Source of the DNA: Rhodanobacter sp. MP7CTX1
GTDB lineage: Bacteria; Pseudomonadota; Gammaproteobacteria; Xanthomonadales; Rhodanobacteraceae
Direction: 5' to 3'
DNA: 64,000 bases
Assembly: GCF_014205795.1 (NCBI RefSeq)
Contig: NZ_JACHCN010000003.1
Span: 317,564-381,563, forward strand
Positions 1-9,512 of this stretch are shown here, piece after piece (position 1 is the first letter of the stretch; every line of letters starts with the position of its first letter). Both the position numbers and the translations under genes were made by a program. Below the pieces are notes generated by a model. The model worked only from the letters and a program-made list of their open reading frames with translations, was not told where the DNA came from and ran no database searches.

Positions 1-577
1 TGCCGAACTTCGCCTTGCCTGCCCACTCCGGATTGACCTTGGACAGAAAGTTGGTGAAGTTGAACGTGGTACCCGAACCATCCGAACGATGCACGACGGT
101 GATCTTGCCGGCGGGCAGGGTGAGGCCTGCATTCAATGCGGCAATCTTCGGATCGTTCCAGTTGCTGATCTTGCCCAGGAAGATATCGCCCAGGGTCGCG
201 CCATCAAGCTTGATCTGGCCAGCCTTCACGCCAACGATATTGACCACCGGCACGATGCCGCCAACCACGATCGGGAACTGGCCGAGGCCGAGCGACTCAA
301 GGTCTTCCGCCTTCATCGGCGCATCGGAGGCGCCGAAATCGATCGTGCCTTCCTTGATCTGCGCAATGCCGGCGCCGGAGCCGACTGACTGGTAGTTGAG
401 GTGGTTGCCGGTCTTTTCGGCATACGCGGCCGACCATTTGGACATGACCGGGTAAACAAAGCTGGAGCCGGCACCGGTGATATCGGTGGCCTGCGCCGCT
501 GCCATGCCGAACGTTGAAGCCACGGCAATAGTGGCAACGGCGGCGAATCGAAGCGGGGATTTGCAAGAGGTCAACAC
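1..577 (-). CDS. pstS: PstS phosphate-binding protein, 5' part (gene runs off the window)
   Basis: Periplasmic substrate-binding subunit of the high-affinity phosphate ABC transporter PstSCAB. The minus-strand frame encodes a signal peptide (FAAVATIAVASTFGMAAAQA) followed by DITGAGSSFVYPVMSKWS, then SVGSGAGIAQIKEGTIDFG, and further on HRSDGSGTTFNFTNFLS; these are the phosphate-contacting segments of PstS. There is no ATG: the frame opens with adjacent GTG (575-577) and TTG (572-574) codons behind an AAGGAG Shine-Dalgarno, and I take the GTG. About 192 residues are visible; the C-terminal part and any pstCAB-phoU genes would lie to the left of the window. Confidence 0.93.
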   Translation of the reverse strand, partial: MLTSCKSPLRFAAVATIAVASTFGMAAAQATDITGAGSSFVYPVMSKWSAAYAEKTGNHLNYQSVGSGAGIAQIKEGTIDFGASDAPMKAEDLESLGLGQFPIVVGGIVPVVNIVGVKAGQIKLDGATLGDIFLGKISNWNDPKIAALNAGLTLPAGKITVVHRSDGSGTTFNFTNFLSKVNPEWAGKAKFG

Positions 578-730
578 GGTAGCTCCTTGGGCGGATGTCG
601 AATGGACTCCGCTATTTCAGGCCTTTCGTGTTGCAATGAGATGAGATGAATGTTGCAGGCAGATGACAATCGTCACGAATTGTCGTCGAAGCGGTCCCGA
701 AACCAACGAACAGTAAAGCCCAGCCGGGCT

Positions 731-1420
731 TTACACGGTGTCGAGACCGCTATGTGCCCGTTCGAAAAGCTCAAGCTGGCGCCAGCGATTGACCACGCTG
801 CAGAACAATTCGGCGGTGCGTTCGGCGTCATACACGGCGGAATGTGCTTCGCGGCTGTCAAACGGCAAGCCGGCCGCCAGCACAGCCTTGCTCAGTACGG
901 TCTGCCCATAAGCAAGTCCACCGAAGCTGACGGTGTCGAAGCAGCTGAAAGGGTGAAACGGGCTGCGCTTGTGGCCGGTGCGACGGATGGCCATGTTGAG
1001 AAAACCCAGATCGAACGCGGCGTTGTGGCCAACCAGGATCGCGCGCTGACAACCGCTCGCGTGCACAGCTTCGCGTACTACTTGAAAGATGTGATCCAGC
1101 GCCTGTCGTTCGCCCAGGGCGCCGCGCAGGGGGTTGGTGGGGTCGATCCCGGTGATCTCCAGCGAGCGTGGATCAAGGTTTGCCCCGGGGAAGGGCTCAA
1201 CATGGGTCGAAACAGTTGCCTGCGAACGCAGAAAGCCATCGCTGTCCATGGATAGCGGAATGGCCGCGATTTCCAGCAGGGCGTCATGTTCGGCATCAAA
1301 TCCGCCCGTTTCCACGTCCACCACCACCGGCAGGAAGCCGCGGAAGCGCTCCGCCATGCGCAGGGCCATGGGGCGAGAAAGGTCAGGCGTCGAAAGGTCG
1401 GGTGTCAAGAGATCAGGCAT
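731..1420 (-). CDS. rnt: Ribonuclease T
   Basis: DEDDh-family 3'-5' exoribonuclease that trims the 3' ends of tRNAs and other stable RNAs. It aligns along its length with E. coli RNase T (about 215 residues). Acidic residues D35 and E37 are in [10 protein letters not shown]137 in HNAAFD, and H193 with D198 in [15 protein letters not shown]-like and GQTVLSKA segments are also conserved. The N-terminus carries an extra repetitive stretch (TPDLS twice) without a convincing ribosome-binding site, so translation may start at the ATG 18 or 22 codons further in (MALRM or MAERF). It is monocistronic here, between pstS and the porin gene. Confidence 0.93.
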   Translation of the reverse strand: MPDLLTPDLSTPDLSRPMALRMAERFRGFLPVVVDVETGGFDAEHDALLEIAAIPLSMDSDGFLRSQATVSTHVEPFPGANLDPRSLEITGIDPTNPLRGALGERQALDHIFQVVREAVHASGCQRAILVGHNAAFDLGFLNMAIRRTGHKRSPFHPFSCFDTVSFGGLAYGQTVLSKAVLAAGLPFDSREAHSAVYDAERTAELFCSVVNRWRQLELFERAHSGLDTV

Positions 1421-1623
1421 CCGACAAGCATAACAGCAGCGTTCCGGCAGCCATCATGACAGAGCATGCAAGGAGGCCTGCAACGTCAGTGACTTGCTCA
1501 TCCTTTACCTTCCGCGGTTACCGATTGAGCATTGCCGTATCCACCGGGAGTACCAGCATGCGGACGGGAATCCATGGCTGAAGGGCTTTTGTGCACTCGT
1601 TCTCGTTACGACGGTAATCCTAC

Positions 1624-1667
1624 TGTCACATTCAAATTATATGAATGTCACATTCATCACAGAAACT
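1624..1667 (+). promoter_or_regulatory. Pho-box-like direct repeat upstream of the porin gene
   Basis: The 11-base word TGTCACATTCA occurs at 1624-1634 and again at 1646-1656, exactly 22 bases apart. A weaker third unit (TCATCACAGAA) follows at 1657-1667. PhoB sites are built from 11-base units containing CTGTCAT-like heptamers, so this spacing and sequence fit a PhoB operator. The site lies in the 349-base gap between rnt and the porin, about 100 bases before the porin start. The -10 and -35 boxes are not clear. This is an inference from pattern and from the nearby pstS. Confidence 0.45.
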
Positions 1668-1769
1668 TAATACAAGTGCGACGTAGCCGACTGCCCCGTG
1701 GTTGATGACAACCATGGGTGAAGCGCTGGAGCACTACATCATTTTTCGTCCTCGACATGGAGCCATCAC

Positions 1770-3116
1770 ATGCGCAACAAACTTATCGCCGTAGCCGTCG
1801 CTGCTGCGTTCAGCACACTCAGTTTCGGCGCGCACGCCGATGACAGCGACATCAATACCTTCCACGACCTTTTTACCCAGGGTCATGTTGATGGCGAGTT
1901 TCGTCTGTACGACTTCAATCGTACCTATGACGACAGTGTGGCGGCGAAGCCGAGTGCGCGTGCCTTTGGTGGCTCGATTTTGCTCAATGCAAACACCGCC
2001 TCGCTGTACGGTTTCAGTGCTGGCGCGTCGCTGGTCAGCGCGAATTCGCTGGGTTCGCTTGCCGACAATCCGAAGCGGGTCGACACCACGTTGATGGGCG
2101 CCAGCGATTCGCTGACGGCACTGAGCCAAGCGTACCTGCAGTACGCAAACGACTGGGTCAAGGTGAAGGGTGGTTATCAGTATCTCAATACGCCGTGGAT
2201 GGGTAACAGCGACGGCCGTCTGCTTCCGAATTCGTACGAAGCCATCAGCGCCGACTTCACCCCGGTGAAGGGTTGGGATATCTATGCTATCCGCGAGTTC
2301 AGCTACAAGAGCCGCACGTCCGACGACTATTTCAATGACAACAACTACTACCCGACCACCTATCAGGGCGACACGCTCTATGGTGGCAACCAGGGCTTGC
2401 CGCTGACCGCGAAACAGACCAGCGGCACATGGACTGTGGGTACCACGTACGTTAACGGCGGCCTGAAGGCTCAGGGCTGGTACTACGACTTCCTCGATTT
2501 CGCCCGCATGGGTTACGCCGACGGCAGCTATGTCTTCAAGACCGGCACCGGCTTCGACCCGGTCATCGGCTTGCAGGCCTTGACCGAGAGTGGCGGCGGT
2601 TCGGACAACGTATTGGTCGAAAACAAGCTGAAGATCAACGGTGTTGCCGGTACCGACGTGGACAGCCGTGTCTGGGGCGCCGACCTCGGCGTCGTGATCC
2701 CGAATGGCCGCTTCGATGTGTACTACAACAAGGCCGAGAAAGAGACCGGGAATGTCATCGGCGACGGTGCGATCATCTCGCCGTTCACCGCCAACTATGC
2801 CACTGACCCGCTTTACACCACCTCGATGATTCGCGGTCTGGTGGAATCTGGTCCGGGTCACGCTTGGAAGGCCAAGATGACCTACGGCTTCTTCGACAAC
2901 AAGCTGCAGCTGGTTGGCGCCTATGCCAAGTACACCACCGATCTGGACGGCAACTTCCACGATACGTACTTCGACATCATCTATAACTTTGACGGTTTCC
3001 TGAAGGGCTTCCAGATCCGCGATCGCTGGGAAAAATCCGTGGGCGGCATCAACAACCTGAACCCGGGCAATCAGCCGTTCACCTACAACCGCGTGATGCT
3101 CAGCTACAAGTTCTGA
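1770..3116 (+). CDS. OprD-family outer-membrane porin
   Basis: A 448-residue outer-membrane beta-barrel porin. The signal peptide (MRNKLIAVAVAAAFSTLSFGAHA) is followed by HVDGEFRLYDFNRTYD, the N-terminal strand typical of OprD-like porins. Alternating aromatic strands run to the end, which finishes in YNRVMLSYKF with the C-terminal Phe needed for BAM-mediated insertion. OprD porins pass small solutes such as basic amino acids, sugars or aromatic acids; the substrate cannot be read from the sequence. The Pho-box-like repeat upstream and the neighbouring pstS suggest induction under phosphate limitation, by analogy with OprP/OprO. A hairpin terminator follows at 3247. Confidence 0.85.
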   Translation: MRNKLIAVAVAAAFSTLSFGAHADDSDINTFHDLFTQGHVDGEFRLYDFNRTYDDSVAAKPSARAFGGSILLNANTASLYGFSAGASLVSANSLGSLADNPKRVDTTLMGASDSLTALSQAYLQYANDWVKVKGGYQYLNTPWMGNSDGRLLPNSYEAISADFTPVKGWDIYAIREFSYKSRTSDDYFNDNNYYPTTYQGDTLYGGNQGLPLTAKQTSGTWTVGTTYVNGGLKAQGWYYDFLDFARMGYADGSYVFKTGTGFDPVIGLQALTESGGGSDNVLVENKLKINGVAGTDVDSRVWGADLGVVIPNGRFDVYYNKAEKETGNVIGDGAIISPFTANYATDPLYTTSMIRGLVESGPGHAWKAKMTYGFFDNKLQLVGAYAKYTTDLDGNFHDTYFDIIYNFDGFLKGFQIRDRWEKSVGGINNLNPGNQPFTYNRVMLSYKF

Positions 3117-3246
3117 GCATGCTTATAGCGGTGTCCCGAGGGATGGCAGACTTGTAACGACCATGTTCTAAAACCGTCACATGGTCGTGGCAGGCTGCAT
3201 CCATCGAGGCAAAGGTTATCGCAAGGGAGTTCGACCCAAGGACGGA

Positions 3247-3271
3247 AAACGGCGGGCATTGCCCGCCGTTT
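3247..3271. terminator. Intrinsic terminator between the porin and efflux operons
   Basis: An 11-base GC-rich inverted repeat (AAACGGCGGGC / GCCCGCCGTTT) with a 3-base loop, followed by GCTTTT. It can serve the plus-strand porin gene and, read in the other direction with its A-rich flank, the minus-strand efflux operon that ends at 3362. Confidence 0.8.
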
Positions 3272-3361
3272 GCTTTTCCGCGATTGCGCTTTGGGCAAGA
3301 GACTCGTTTCGGCTGGTGCAATCAAAACGAGCAGCCAGTCGTTCACGGGCCGGCTTACAGT

Positions 3362-4888
3362 TCAGCGTGCTGCCGCCACGGGGTCATCCTGTGGCGGCAT
3401 TTTCAATGCGTCGTTGCTCCAGCCGCCGCCCAAGGCACGGACCAGGTTCACGCTGGCCTGCAACCGGCGCGTGCGCACCTGCTCGGCGTTGCGCTCCGCC
3501 TGCAGGTAGCTGGTTTGCGCGGTAACCACGTCCAGATAGTTGACGATGCCTTCGCTGTAGCGGTTGGTGGCGATCTGTTCGGACTGTTGGGCGGCCGCTG
3601 CGGCCGCATCTTCATCGTGTGCTTCGCCACTCAGGTTGTTGAGCAACGACAGGTTGTCTTCCACCTGCTGGAACGCGTTAAGCACGGTCTGACGATATTG
3701 TCCCGAAGCCTCGTCGAAAGCGGCCCGCGCTTCGCGCTCCCTGGCATGGCGCAAGCCGCCGTCGAAGATGCTCAGCGCGGCCGTGGGACCCAGCGCCCAC
3801 ATGCGGTTGCCGGCCGTCAGCAGGCTGCCGCTGCCGGTGTTCTGCCATCCCAGGATCGCGGACAAGCTGAAGTCGGGATAGAACGCGGCCCGTGCCACAC
3901 CAATATCTGCATTTGCGGCGAAGGTTCGGCGTTCGGCGGCGGCGATGTCGGGCCGGCGCTGCAGCAGTGTCGATGGGATGCCCACCGGGATCGAGGGCAA
4001 GCGAATCTGGACGTCCGAATCAGGAAGCGAAAAGCTGGATGCCGATTCACCGACCAGACTGGCGATGGCGTGCTCGGTGAGTGCGCGTTGCGCGGTGACT
4101 TCAGCGGCTTGGGCCATCGCGTCAGACAGCTGGTTTTGTGCGCGCGCCACGGATAGACCCGAGTCGATGCCACCGGCAAGACGGTTCTGGGTCATGGTCA
4201 GCCCCTTGCGGTAGGCGTCAAGCGAGCTATCCAGAATGTGCGCCTGGATGTCGTAGCCGCGCAGGAGGATGTACAGATCGGCGAGCTGTGCCTGCAGGCT
4301 GAGTTTTGCCGAAGCCAGATCCGCATCGGCCGCTTGCGCCTGTGCCTTGCCGGCGGCAACCTCATTGCGGATGCGACCCCATAGATCCAGTTCGTAATCC
4401 AACGAGAACTGCGCTGTGTTGGCATCGTATTCGTTGGGTTGGTTGCTGCCGCGCAAAGGCCGGTTGTTGGACTGGCGATCATTGGTCGGACTTGCCTCAG
4501 CACCAAGATGGGGGAACAACCCGGAGCTGACTTCGCTCTCGTAAGCATGGGCCATGTCATAGCGCGCCAGGGCGACGGCTACTGACGGATTGGCTTGGTC
4601 GAGGCGCGCCTCCAGCCCATCGAGGGTGGCGTCGCCAAAGAGCTTCCACCAGTCGCCGCGCGCCTGCATGTCACCGGGCGTGGCTTGGGTCCACAAGCCC
4701 TGCGTCTCCTTGTATGTCACCGGGACGGTCATCGCCGGGCGCATATAGGTCGGTGCCAATGAGCAACCGGCCAATGCCAGCAACAGACAGCTGGGCAGGA
4801 TGCGGCGGCAATGTTTTTGCCAGAGGGAAATGCGGCTGGCGAGCGGCGTGGTCGTCAGCACGGCATTACTTTGCCTTGGGCTGATCAT
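3362..4888 (-). CDS. RND efflux outer-membrane lipoprotein (OprM/NodT family)
   Basis: Outer-membrane channel of a tripartite RND exporter, 508 residues. The N-terminus carries a lipoprotein signal with lipobox LAGC (Cys 42), followed by SLAPTYMRP, typical of the NodT/OprM family. Two outer-membrane efflux repeats rich in helices (SLDYELDLWGRIRNEV; RRPDIAAAERRTFAANADIGVARAAFYPDFSLSA) complete it. I chose the ATG at 4888 over the upstream TTG because GAAGGAGGAGG sits at the right distance. The gene overlaps the end of the adaptor gene by 23 bases, which implies translational coupling in the order permease, adaptor, channel. Confidence 0.9.
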   Translation of the reverse strand: MISPRQSNAVLTTTPLASRISLWQKHCRRILPSCLLLALAGCSLAPTYMRPAMTVPVTYKETQGLWTQATPGDMQARGDWWKLFGDATLDGLEARLDQANPSVAVALARYDMAHAYESEVSSGLFPHLGAEASPTNDRQSNNRPLRGSNQPNEYDANTAQFSLDYELDLWGRIRNEVAAGKAQAQAADADLASAKLSLQAQLADLYILLRGYDIQAHILDSSLDAYRKGLTMTQNRLAGGIDSGLSVARAQNQLSDAMAQAAEVTAQRALTEHAIASLVGESASSFSLPDSDVQIRLPSIPVGIPSTLLQRRPDIAAAERRTFAANADIGVARAAFYPDFSLSAILGWQNTGSGSLLTAGNRMWALGPTAALSIFDGGLRHAREREARAAFDEASGQYRQTVLNAFQQVEDNLSLLNNLSGEAHDEDAAAAAAQQSEQIATNRYSEGIVNYLDVVTAQTSYLQAERNAEQVRTRRLQASVNLVRALGGGWSNDALKMPPQDDPVAAAR

Positions 4889-6074
4889 GTGCAACCTCCT
4901 CCTTCGTCGTGGCTGCCAGACGTACCGGATCGCCTTGCATCAGCGAGTCCGGCGGATGGTCGATGATCCGGTCTGTCGGCTGCAGGCCCTGGTCGATTTC
5001 CAGCGCGTCACCCAGGTCCATGCCGATGTGCACATCGCGCAGCTGCACGCGATTGTTCGGGCCAAGCACCGCCACCTGCGGGCCAGCGGCTCGGAAGATA
5101 AGCACCGTGGCGGGCACGGTAATCACGTGCGTGCTCGTAGCTACCGGCAGATGCACCTCCGCGTAGTCGCCGGGTAGTAGCTCGGCGTGGAGATTGGGCA
5201 CTTCGAACTGTGCCAGCAGCGAACCCGATGCCTGATTGATCGAGCCGGATGAGCCGATCAGCGTGGCCTGGTAGATCGTGCCGGGATGTTCCAGCACGCT
5301 TAGGCTGACCGTCATGCCTGGCTTGATCGATGCCGCATATCCTTGCGGGACACTGACATACAGGCGCATCTTGCTGGTGTCAGCCACGGTGAACAGCGCC
5401 GGGCTGCTGTTGTCGCTGGTCGCGGAGATGAGATCGCCGATGTCGGTGCTGCGACTGGTGACCGTGCCGCTGAATGGCGCGGTGATGTGCTTGAAGGATT
5501 CGAGCGCGGCCAGTCGATCGACATCGGCCTGCGCCGAAAGAACATTCGCGGCATCCACTTCGGCCTCGCCACTCTTTTCATCGGCCTCCTGCTTGGACAC
5601 CGAATTGGATGTCAGCAAATGCTGCCACCGCTGGCTGGTGATTTGCGCCAGCCGTTCGTCGGCCTGGGCGCGAACCAGCCCTGCCTTGGCCTGATCGTAT
5701 TGCTGGTCCAGCTCCGGTGTATCGATGATGCCGAGCGTGTCGCCAGCGTTGACCGGGCTGCCGATGTCCTTGCTCCAACTCTTCAGGTAGCCGCTGACGC
5801 GTGCATGGATGGGCGCACTGATCCAGGCTTCGAGGTGACCGGGCAGGGTCATTTGACGTGCGTCAGTCGAATTCAGTGGGGCAGCTAGTTGGACGGTCGG
5901 AAGTTCCTGAGCGTCGGTCCAGCTCACCAGCTTGTGATACTCGTGGGCGCGCACGGCCAGTCCAATGATCGTCGCGAGCACCGCCACGACGAGCACGACG
6001 ACAATCGCAAGTCGCAGACGCGGTGGGCGCTGCGCCGGCTCGCCGACGTTATGCGGCGCGACGTTATGCGACAT
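4866..6074 (-). CDS. RND efflux periplasmic adaptor (HlyD/MFP family)
   Basis: Membrane-fusion subunit bridging the RND permease and the outer-membrane channel, 402 residues. A single N-terminal membrane anchor (RLAIVVVLVVAVLATIIGLAV) is followed by the lipoyl/barrel-sandwich part (HARVSGYLKSWSKDIGSPVNAGDTLGII), a coiled-coil hairpin with the motif LTSNSVSKQEADEKSG, a second half-barrel (ITAPFSGTVTSRSTDIGDLIS) and beta-barrel and membrane-proximal domains. The ATG at 6074 has GGAGAAG 9 bases upstream and is preferred to the TTG at 6089. It overlaps the permease gene by 11 bases. Confidence 0.9.
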   Translation of the reverse strand: MSHNVAPHNVGEPAQRPPRLRLAIVVVLVVAVLATIIGLAVRAHEYHKLVSWTDAQELPTVQLAAPLNSTDARQMTLPGHLEAWISAPIHARVSGYLKSWSKDIGSPVNAGDTLGIIDTPELDQQYDQAKAGLVRAQADERLAQITSQRWQHLLTSNSVSKQEADEKSGEAEVDAANVLSAQADVDRLAALESFKHITAPFSGTVTSRSTDIGDLISATSDNSSPALFTVADTSKMRLYVSVPQGYAASIKPGMTVSLSVLEHPGTIYQATLIGSSGSINQASGSLLAQFEVPNLHAELLPGDYAEVHLPVATSTHVITVPATVLIFRAAGPQVAVLGPNNRVQLRDVHIGMDLGDALEIDQGLQPTDRIIDHPPDSLMQGDPVRLAATTKEEVAHDQPKAK

Positions 6075-9000
6075 GAGGATCTTCTCCAAGCAGGGGTAGG
6101 GCGGAAGGCGAGCGTTGCTCGTCGTTGGCGTGGACGATGCTGAAGATCACCGGCACGAACAGCAGGGTCGCGAATGTGGCGAACAATAGGCCGCCAATGA
6201 CGGCGCGACCCAGTGGCGAGTTCTGTTCCTGGCTCAGCGCCATCGGCAGCATGCCGATGATCATCGCCAGCGCCGTCATGCAGACCGGACGGAAGCGGGT
6301 GAAGCCTGCTTCAAGCGCCGCCTTGACCGGATCGCCGTGCACTGCCAGCCGTTCGCGGCAGAAGCTCACTACCAGGATCGAGTTCGCGGTCGCCACGCCC
6401 ATGCACATGATCGCGCCGGTCAACGCGGGTACCGACAGCGTGGTATGACTGATGAACAGCATCCATACGATGCCAGCCAGCGCGGCGGGCAATGCGGTGA
6501 TGATCACGAACGGATCGAGCCAGGACTGGAAATTGACGACGATCAGCAGATAGATCATCAGCACGGCCGCCAGCAGTCCGAATAGCAGTCCGCTGAAAGC
6601 TTCGTTCATCGTGCCGACCTGGCCACGCAGCGTGACCATGGTGCCCTTGGGACGTGTCTTGGCAAAGTCACCCAGCACTTTGTTCACATCGGTGGCGACG
6701 GCGCCAAGATCGCGATCCTGTACCGACGCGTAGATATCGTAAGCAGGCAAAATGTTGTAGTGCGATACGACGGCGGCGCTGGGCTCACGTGTGAAGCTGG
6801 CGATGCCACCGAGCATCTGGCTGCCCTTGTTGCCGGACGAGGTGACCGGCAATCGCGCCAGGTCGGCCATCGAATCCATCTTGTACTGCGGCGTGGCAGC
6901 GACGATGGCATACGAGACACCATTCTTGGGATTCAGCCAGAACGCCGGCGCCACCTGACCGCTGCCCGCCAGCGTGGCGACCATGCTGTTGGTGACGTCG
7001 CGCTCGGTGATGCCCAGCGCGTCGGCGCGCGTGCGATCGACGTGCACGTTCAATTGCGGATAACTGGTGCTCTGTTGCAGGCGTACGTCGGCGATACCGG
7101 GAATCGCCTTGAGGCGTTGCATGATCTGCATCGCATAGGCTTCATTGCCGGTGCTGTCGCGGCCGGTAATCGATACGTCCAGCGGTGCCGGTGCGCCGAA
7201 GTTCAGGATCTGACTGGTCATGTCAGCCGGCAGAAACGCAAACTCGCTGCCGGGGAACTCCTTCGGCAGTTGTTCCCGCAGTATCTTCACGAACTCAGCG
7301 GTGGGCTGGTGGCCTTGCTTCAGAGCGATCTGGATGTCGCCGTCCTGTGGCCCGATGGTGCCGGTATTGCTGTAAACCAGGTTCACGCTGCTCAATGGCA
7401 GGCCGATGTTGTCGATGACGGTTTCCAGTTGATCGGCTGGAATCACTTTGCGGATGGCTGCTTCGATACGATCGAACTCGGCGGCCGTTTCTTCCACACG
7501 GGTTCCCATCGGTGCGCGAACGTGCAGCGCGATCGCGCCGGCGTCGACATCGGGAAAGAAGTCGCGGCCGAGGAAAGGCACCAACGCAAACGAAACCACC
7601 ACGAACGCCAGGAAGCCGATGATGAAGCGTCGTTGCTGCGCCATCGCGATGCCGAGGATGGCGTAGTAGCCGTCGCGGATCTTTGTGAAGCGATGTTCGA
7701 AGCCCAGCTGGAAGGCGATCGCCTTGCGCACGATCAGGTGACGGGCTGCCTGGTGCTGATCGCCTTCGTGATGGTTGATGTAAATGTCTTCGGGATGATC
7801 ACCCATGCCCTGCTCGGTCACGTGGGGCTTGAGCAGATACATCGCCATCGTCGGCACCAGCGTGCGTGACAGCAGGAACGACGAGGCCATCGCGAAGATC
7901 ACCGCCAACGCCATCGGGCGAAACAGGAAGCCGGCAATACCATCGAGCATGAACATCGGCACGAACACGATGCAGATGCACAGTAGAGACACGAACGCTG
8001 GCGTGACGATCTGCCTCGCCCCATCCATGATCGCCGAGTGCACGTCCTTGCCCTGTTCGAGATGCCAGTTGATGTTCTCGATGGTCACCGTGGCATCGTC
8101 GACCAGGATACCCACCGCGAGCGCCAGACCGCCAAGTGTCATGATGTTGAGGGTCTGGCCGGTCAGCGAGAGCAGGGCGATCGCTGACAGGATCGATAAC
8201 GGAATCGACACCGCGATGATGACAGTGGAGCGCCAGCTGCCGAGAAAGACCAGGATCATTACCGAGGTCAACAACGCTGCGATGATGCCTTCGCGTGCCA
8301 CCGACGCAATCGCCGATTTCACGAAGACCGACTGATCGTTGAGCATCGAGATCTTTAGCGAGGCGGGCATGGTCTCCTCGATCAGCGGCATCAGCTTCTT
8401 GACGCCGGCGACCACGGCCAGGGTCGACGCACTGCCGGTCTTCAAGATCGGCATCAGGACCGCGCGTTTGCCGTCCACGCGCACCACATTGTTTTGCGGC
8501 GGCGAGCCATCGCGCACGTGAGCCACTTCGCCGATCGTGATGCTCGCGCCGTTGACTGTCTTGATCGGCAGGCTGTTCAGCGCATCGATCGCGGTCGGGC
8601 TGTTGTTCAACTGGATGTGATATTCGTAGGTGCCGATTTTCGCGGTGCCGACCGGAATGATCTGGTTCTCCTCGGCGAGGGCGTTCGCCACATCCTGCGC
8701 AGACAGCCCCTTGGCGGCGAGCGCCTGCGGATCGAGATCGAGCGTGATCTGGCGCTGCTTGCCACCATAGGGCGTCGGTATCGCCACGCCGTCCACCGAG
8801 ACCAGGGTGGGGCGCACGTCGTTTTGGGCAATGTCGCGAATCTTCGCTTCAGACAGCGCTCTGCTGGACAGCGCCATCTGCAGCACCGGCACCGTCGAGG
8901 CGTTGTAGTTGAGGATCAGCGGTGGCGTGATGCCGGGCGGCATCTGTTTGACCACCGTCTGCGAGATCGAGGTGACCTGGGCGGTCGCCGTGCGGATATC

Positions 9001-9303
9001 CACACCCGGCTGAAAGAAGATCTTGACGATGCCGGCGCCAGGCAGGGACTGCGATTCGATGTGCTCGATGTTGTTGACCGAAGTGGTCAGCTGGCGTTCG
9101 TAGTAGTAGATCACGCGGCCGGACATTTCATTCGGCGGCAGGCCGTTGTAGGTCCATACCACGCTGATCACCGGTATGCCGATGTTCGGAAAGATGTCAG
9201 TGGGCGTCCGCAGCGCTGCCAGCGGCCCGGCAATGAGAATGACCAGCGCCAGCACAACGAAAGTGTAGGGCCGTGCGAGTGCTAAGCGAACGAGACCAAG
9301 CAT
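6064..9303 (-). CDS. RND-family efflux permease (HAE/AcrB-like)
   Basis: Inner-membrane proton-driven pump of 1079 residues. It begins with the family's first transmembrane helix (LALARPYTFVVLALVILIAGPLAAL) and TPTDIFPNIGIPVISVVWTYNGL. The transmembrane proton-relay pair is D402-D403 in LAVGILVDDATVTIEN. Porter and docking domains follow, then the second transmembrane bundle ending GMLPMALSQEQNSPLGRAVIGGLLFATFATLLFVPVIFSIV. Substrate is unknown; the pattern is that of drug or biocide exporters rather than of the heavy-metal CzcA branch, but this is only my reading. It is the first gene of a three-gene operon, downstream of a two-component system on the same strand. Confidence 0.92.
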   Translation of the reverse strand: MLGLVRLALARPYTFVVLALVILIAGPLAALRTPTDIFPNIGIPVISVVWTYNGLPPNEMSGRVIYYYERQLTTSVNNIEHIESQSLPGAGIVKIFFQPGVDIRTATAQVTSISQTVVKQMPPGITPPLILNYNASTVPVLQMALSSRALSEAKIRDIAQNDVRPTLVSVDGVAIPTPYGGKQRQITLDLDPQALAAKGLSAQDVANALAEENQIIPVGTAKIGTYEYHIQLNNSPTAIDALNSLPIKTVNGASITIGEVAHVRDGSPPQNNVVRVDGKRAVLMPILKTGSASTLAVVAGVKKLMPLIEETMPASLKISMLNDQSVFVKSAIASVAREGIIAALLTSVMILVFLGSWRSTVIIAVSIPLSILSAIALLSLTGQTLNIMTLGGLALAVGILVDDATVTIENINWHLEQGKDVHSAIMDGARQIVTPAFVSLLCICIVFVPMFMLDGIAGFLFRPMALAVIFAMASSFLLSRTLVPTMAMYLLKPHVTEQGMGDHPEDIYINHHEGDQHQAARHLIVRKAIAFQLGFEHRFTKIRDGYYAILGIAMAQQRRFIIGFLAFVVVSFALVPFLGRDFFPDVDAGAIALHVRAPMGTRVEETAAEFDRIEAAIRKVIPADQLETVIDNIGLPLSSVNLVYSNTGTIGPQDGDIQIALKQGHQPTAEFVKILREQLPKEFPGSEFAFLPADMTSQILNFGAPAPLDVSITGRDSTGNEAYAMQIMQRLKAIPGIADVRLQQSTSYPQLNVHVDRTRADALGITERDVTNSMVATLAGSGQVAPAFWLNPKNGVSYAIVAATPQYKMDSMADLARLPVTSSGNKGSQMLGGIASFTREPSAAVVSHYNILPAYDIYASVQDRDLGAVATDVNKVLGDFAKTRPKGTMVTLRGQVGTMNEAFSGLLFGLLAAVLMIYLLIVVNFQSWLDPFVIITALPAALAGIVWMLFISHTTLSVPALTGAIMCMGVATANSILVVSFCRERLAVHGDPVKAALEAGFTRFRPVCMTALAMIIGMLPMALSQEQNSPLGRAVIGGLLFATFATLLFVPVIFSIVHANDEQRSPSALPLLGEDPHVA

Positions 9304-9445
9304 GGAGGGGGTTCCGTAAACGTCGGCGGTGAACGTCGGTGCAAGCAGTGCGTAATGCGGCTCAGTATCGAACTGCAGTCATTGCATGATCACGACTCCG
9401 CCTTATGGCAACCTTTTGTCCACGTATCCTTCACTCGGCGCCTGT

Positions 9446-9512
9446 TGTTGGAGCGCACCCCCAGATCGAGTCCGGGGCAGGCTGCGCGCGCCCACGGGGT
9501 GCGCTCCTACAG
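9446..9512. repeat. REP-type palindrome between kinase and permease genes
   Basis: An imperfect inverted repeat with arms resembling GGAGCGCACCCC and GGGGTGCGCTCCTACA around a GC-rich centre. GTAGGAGCGC is a common head of REP elements in Xanthomonadales and Pseudomonas. The stop codon (TAG, 9507-9509) of the histidine kinase gene lies inside the right arm. Confidence 0.75.

Noticed and set aside
1734..2960. Long open frame antisense to the porin gene (408 codons)
   Set aside because: It is a codon-bias shadow; the plus-strand frame has a signal peptide, family motifs and a C-terminal Phe.
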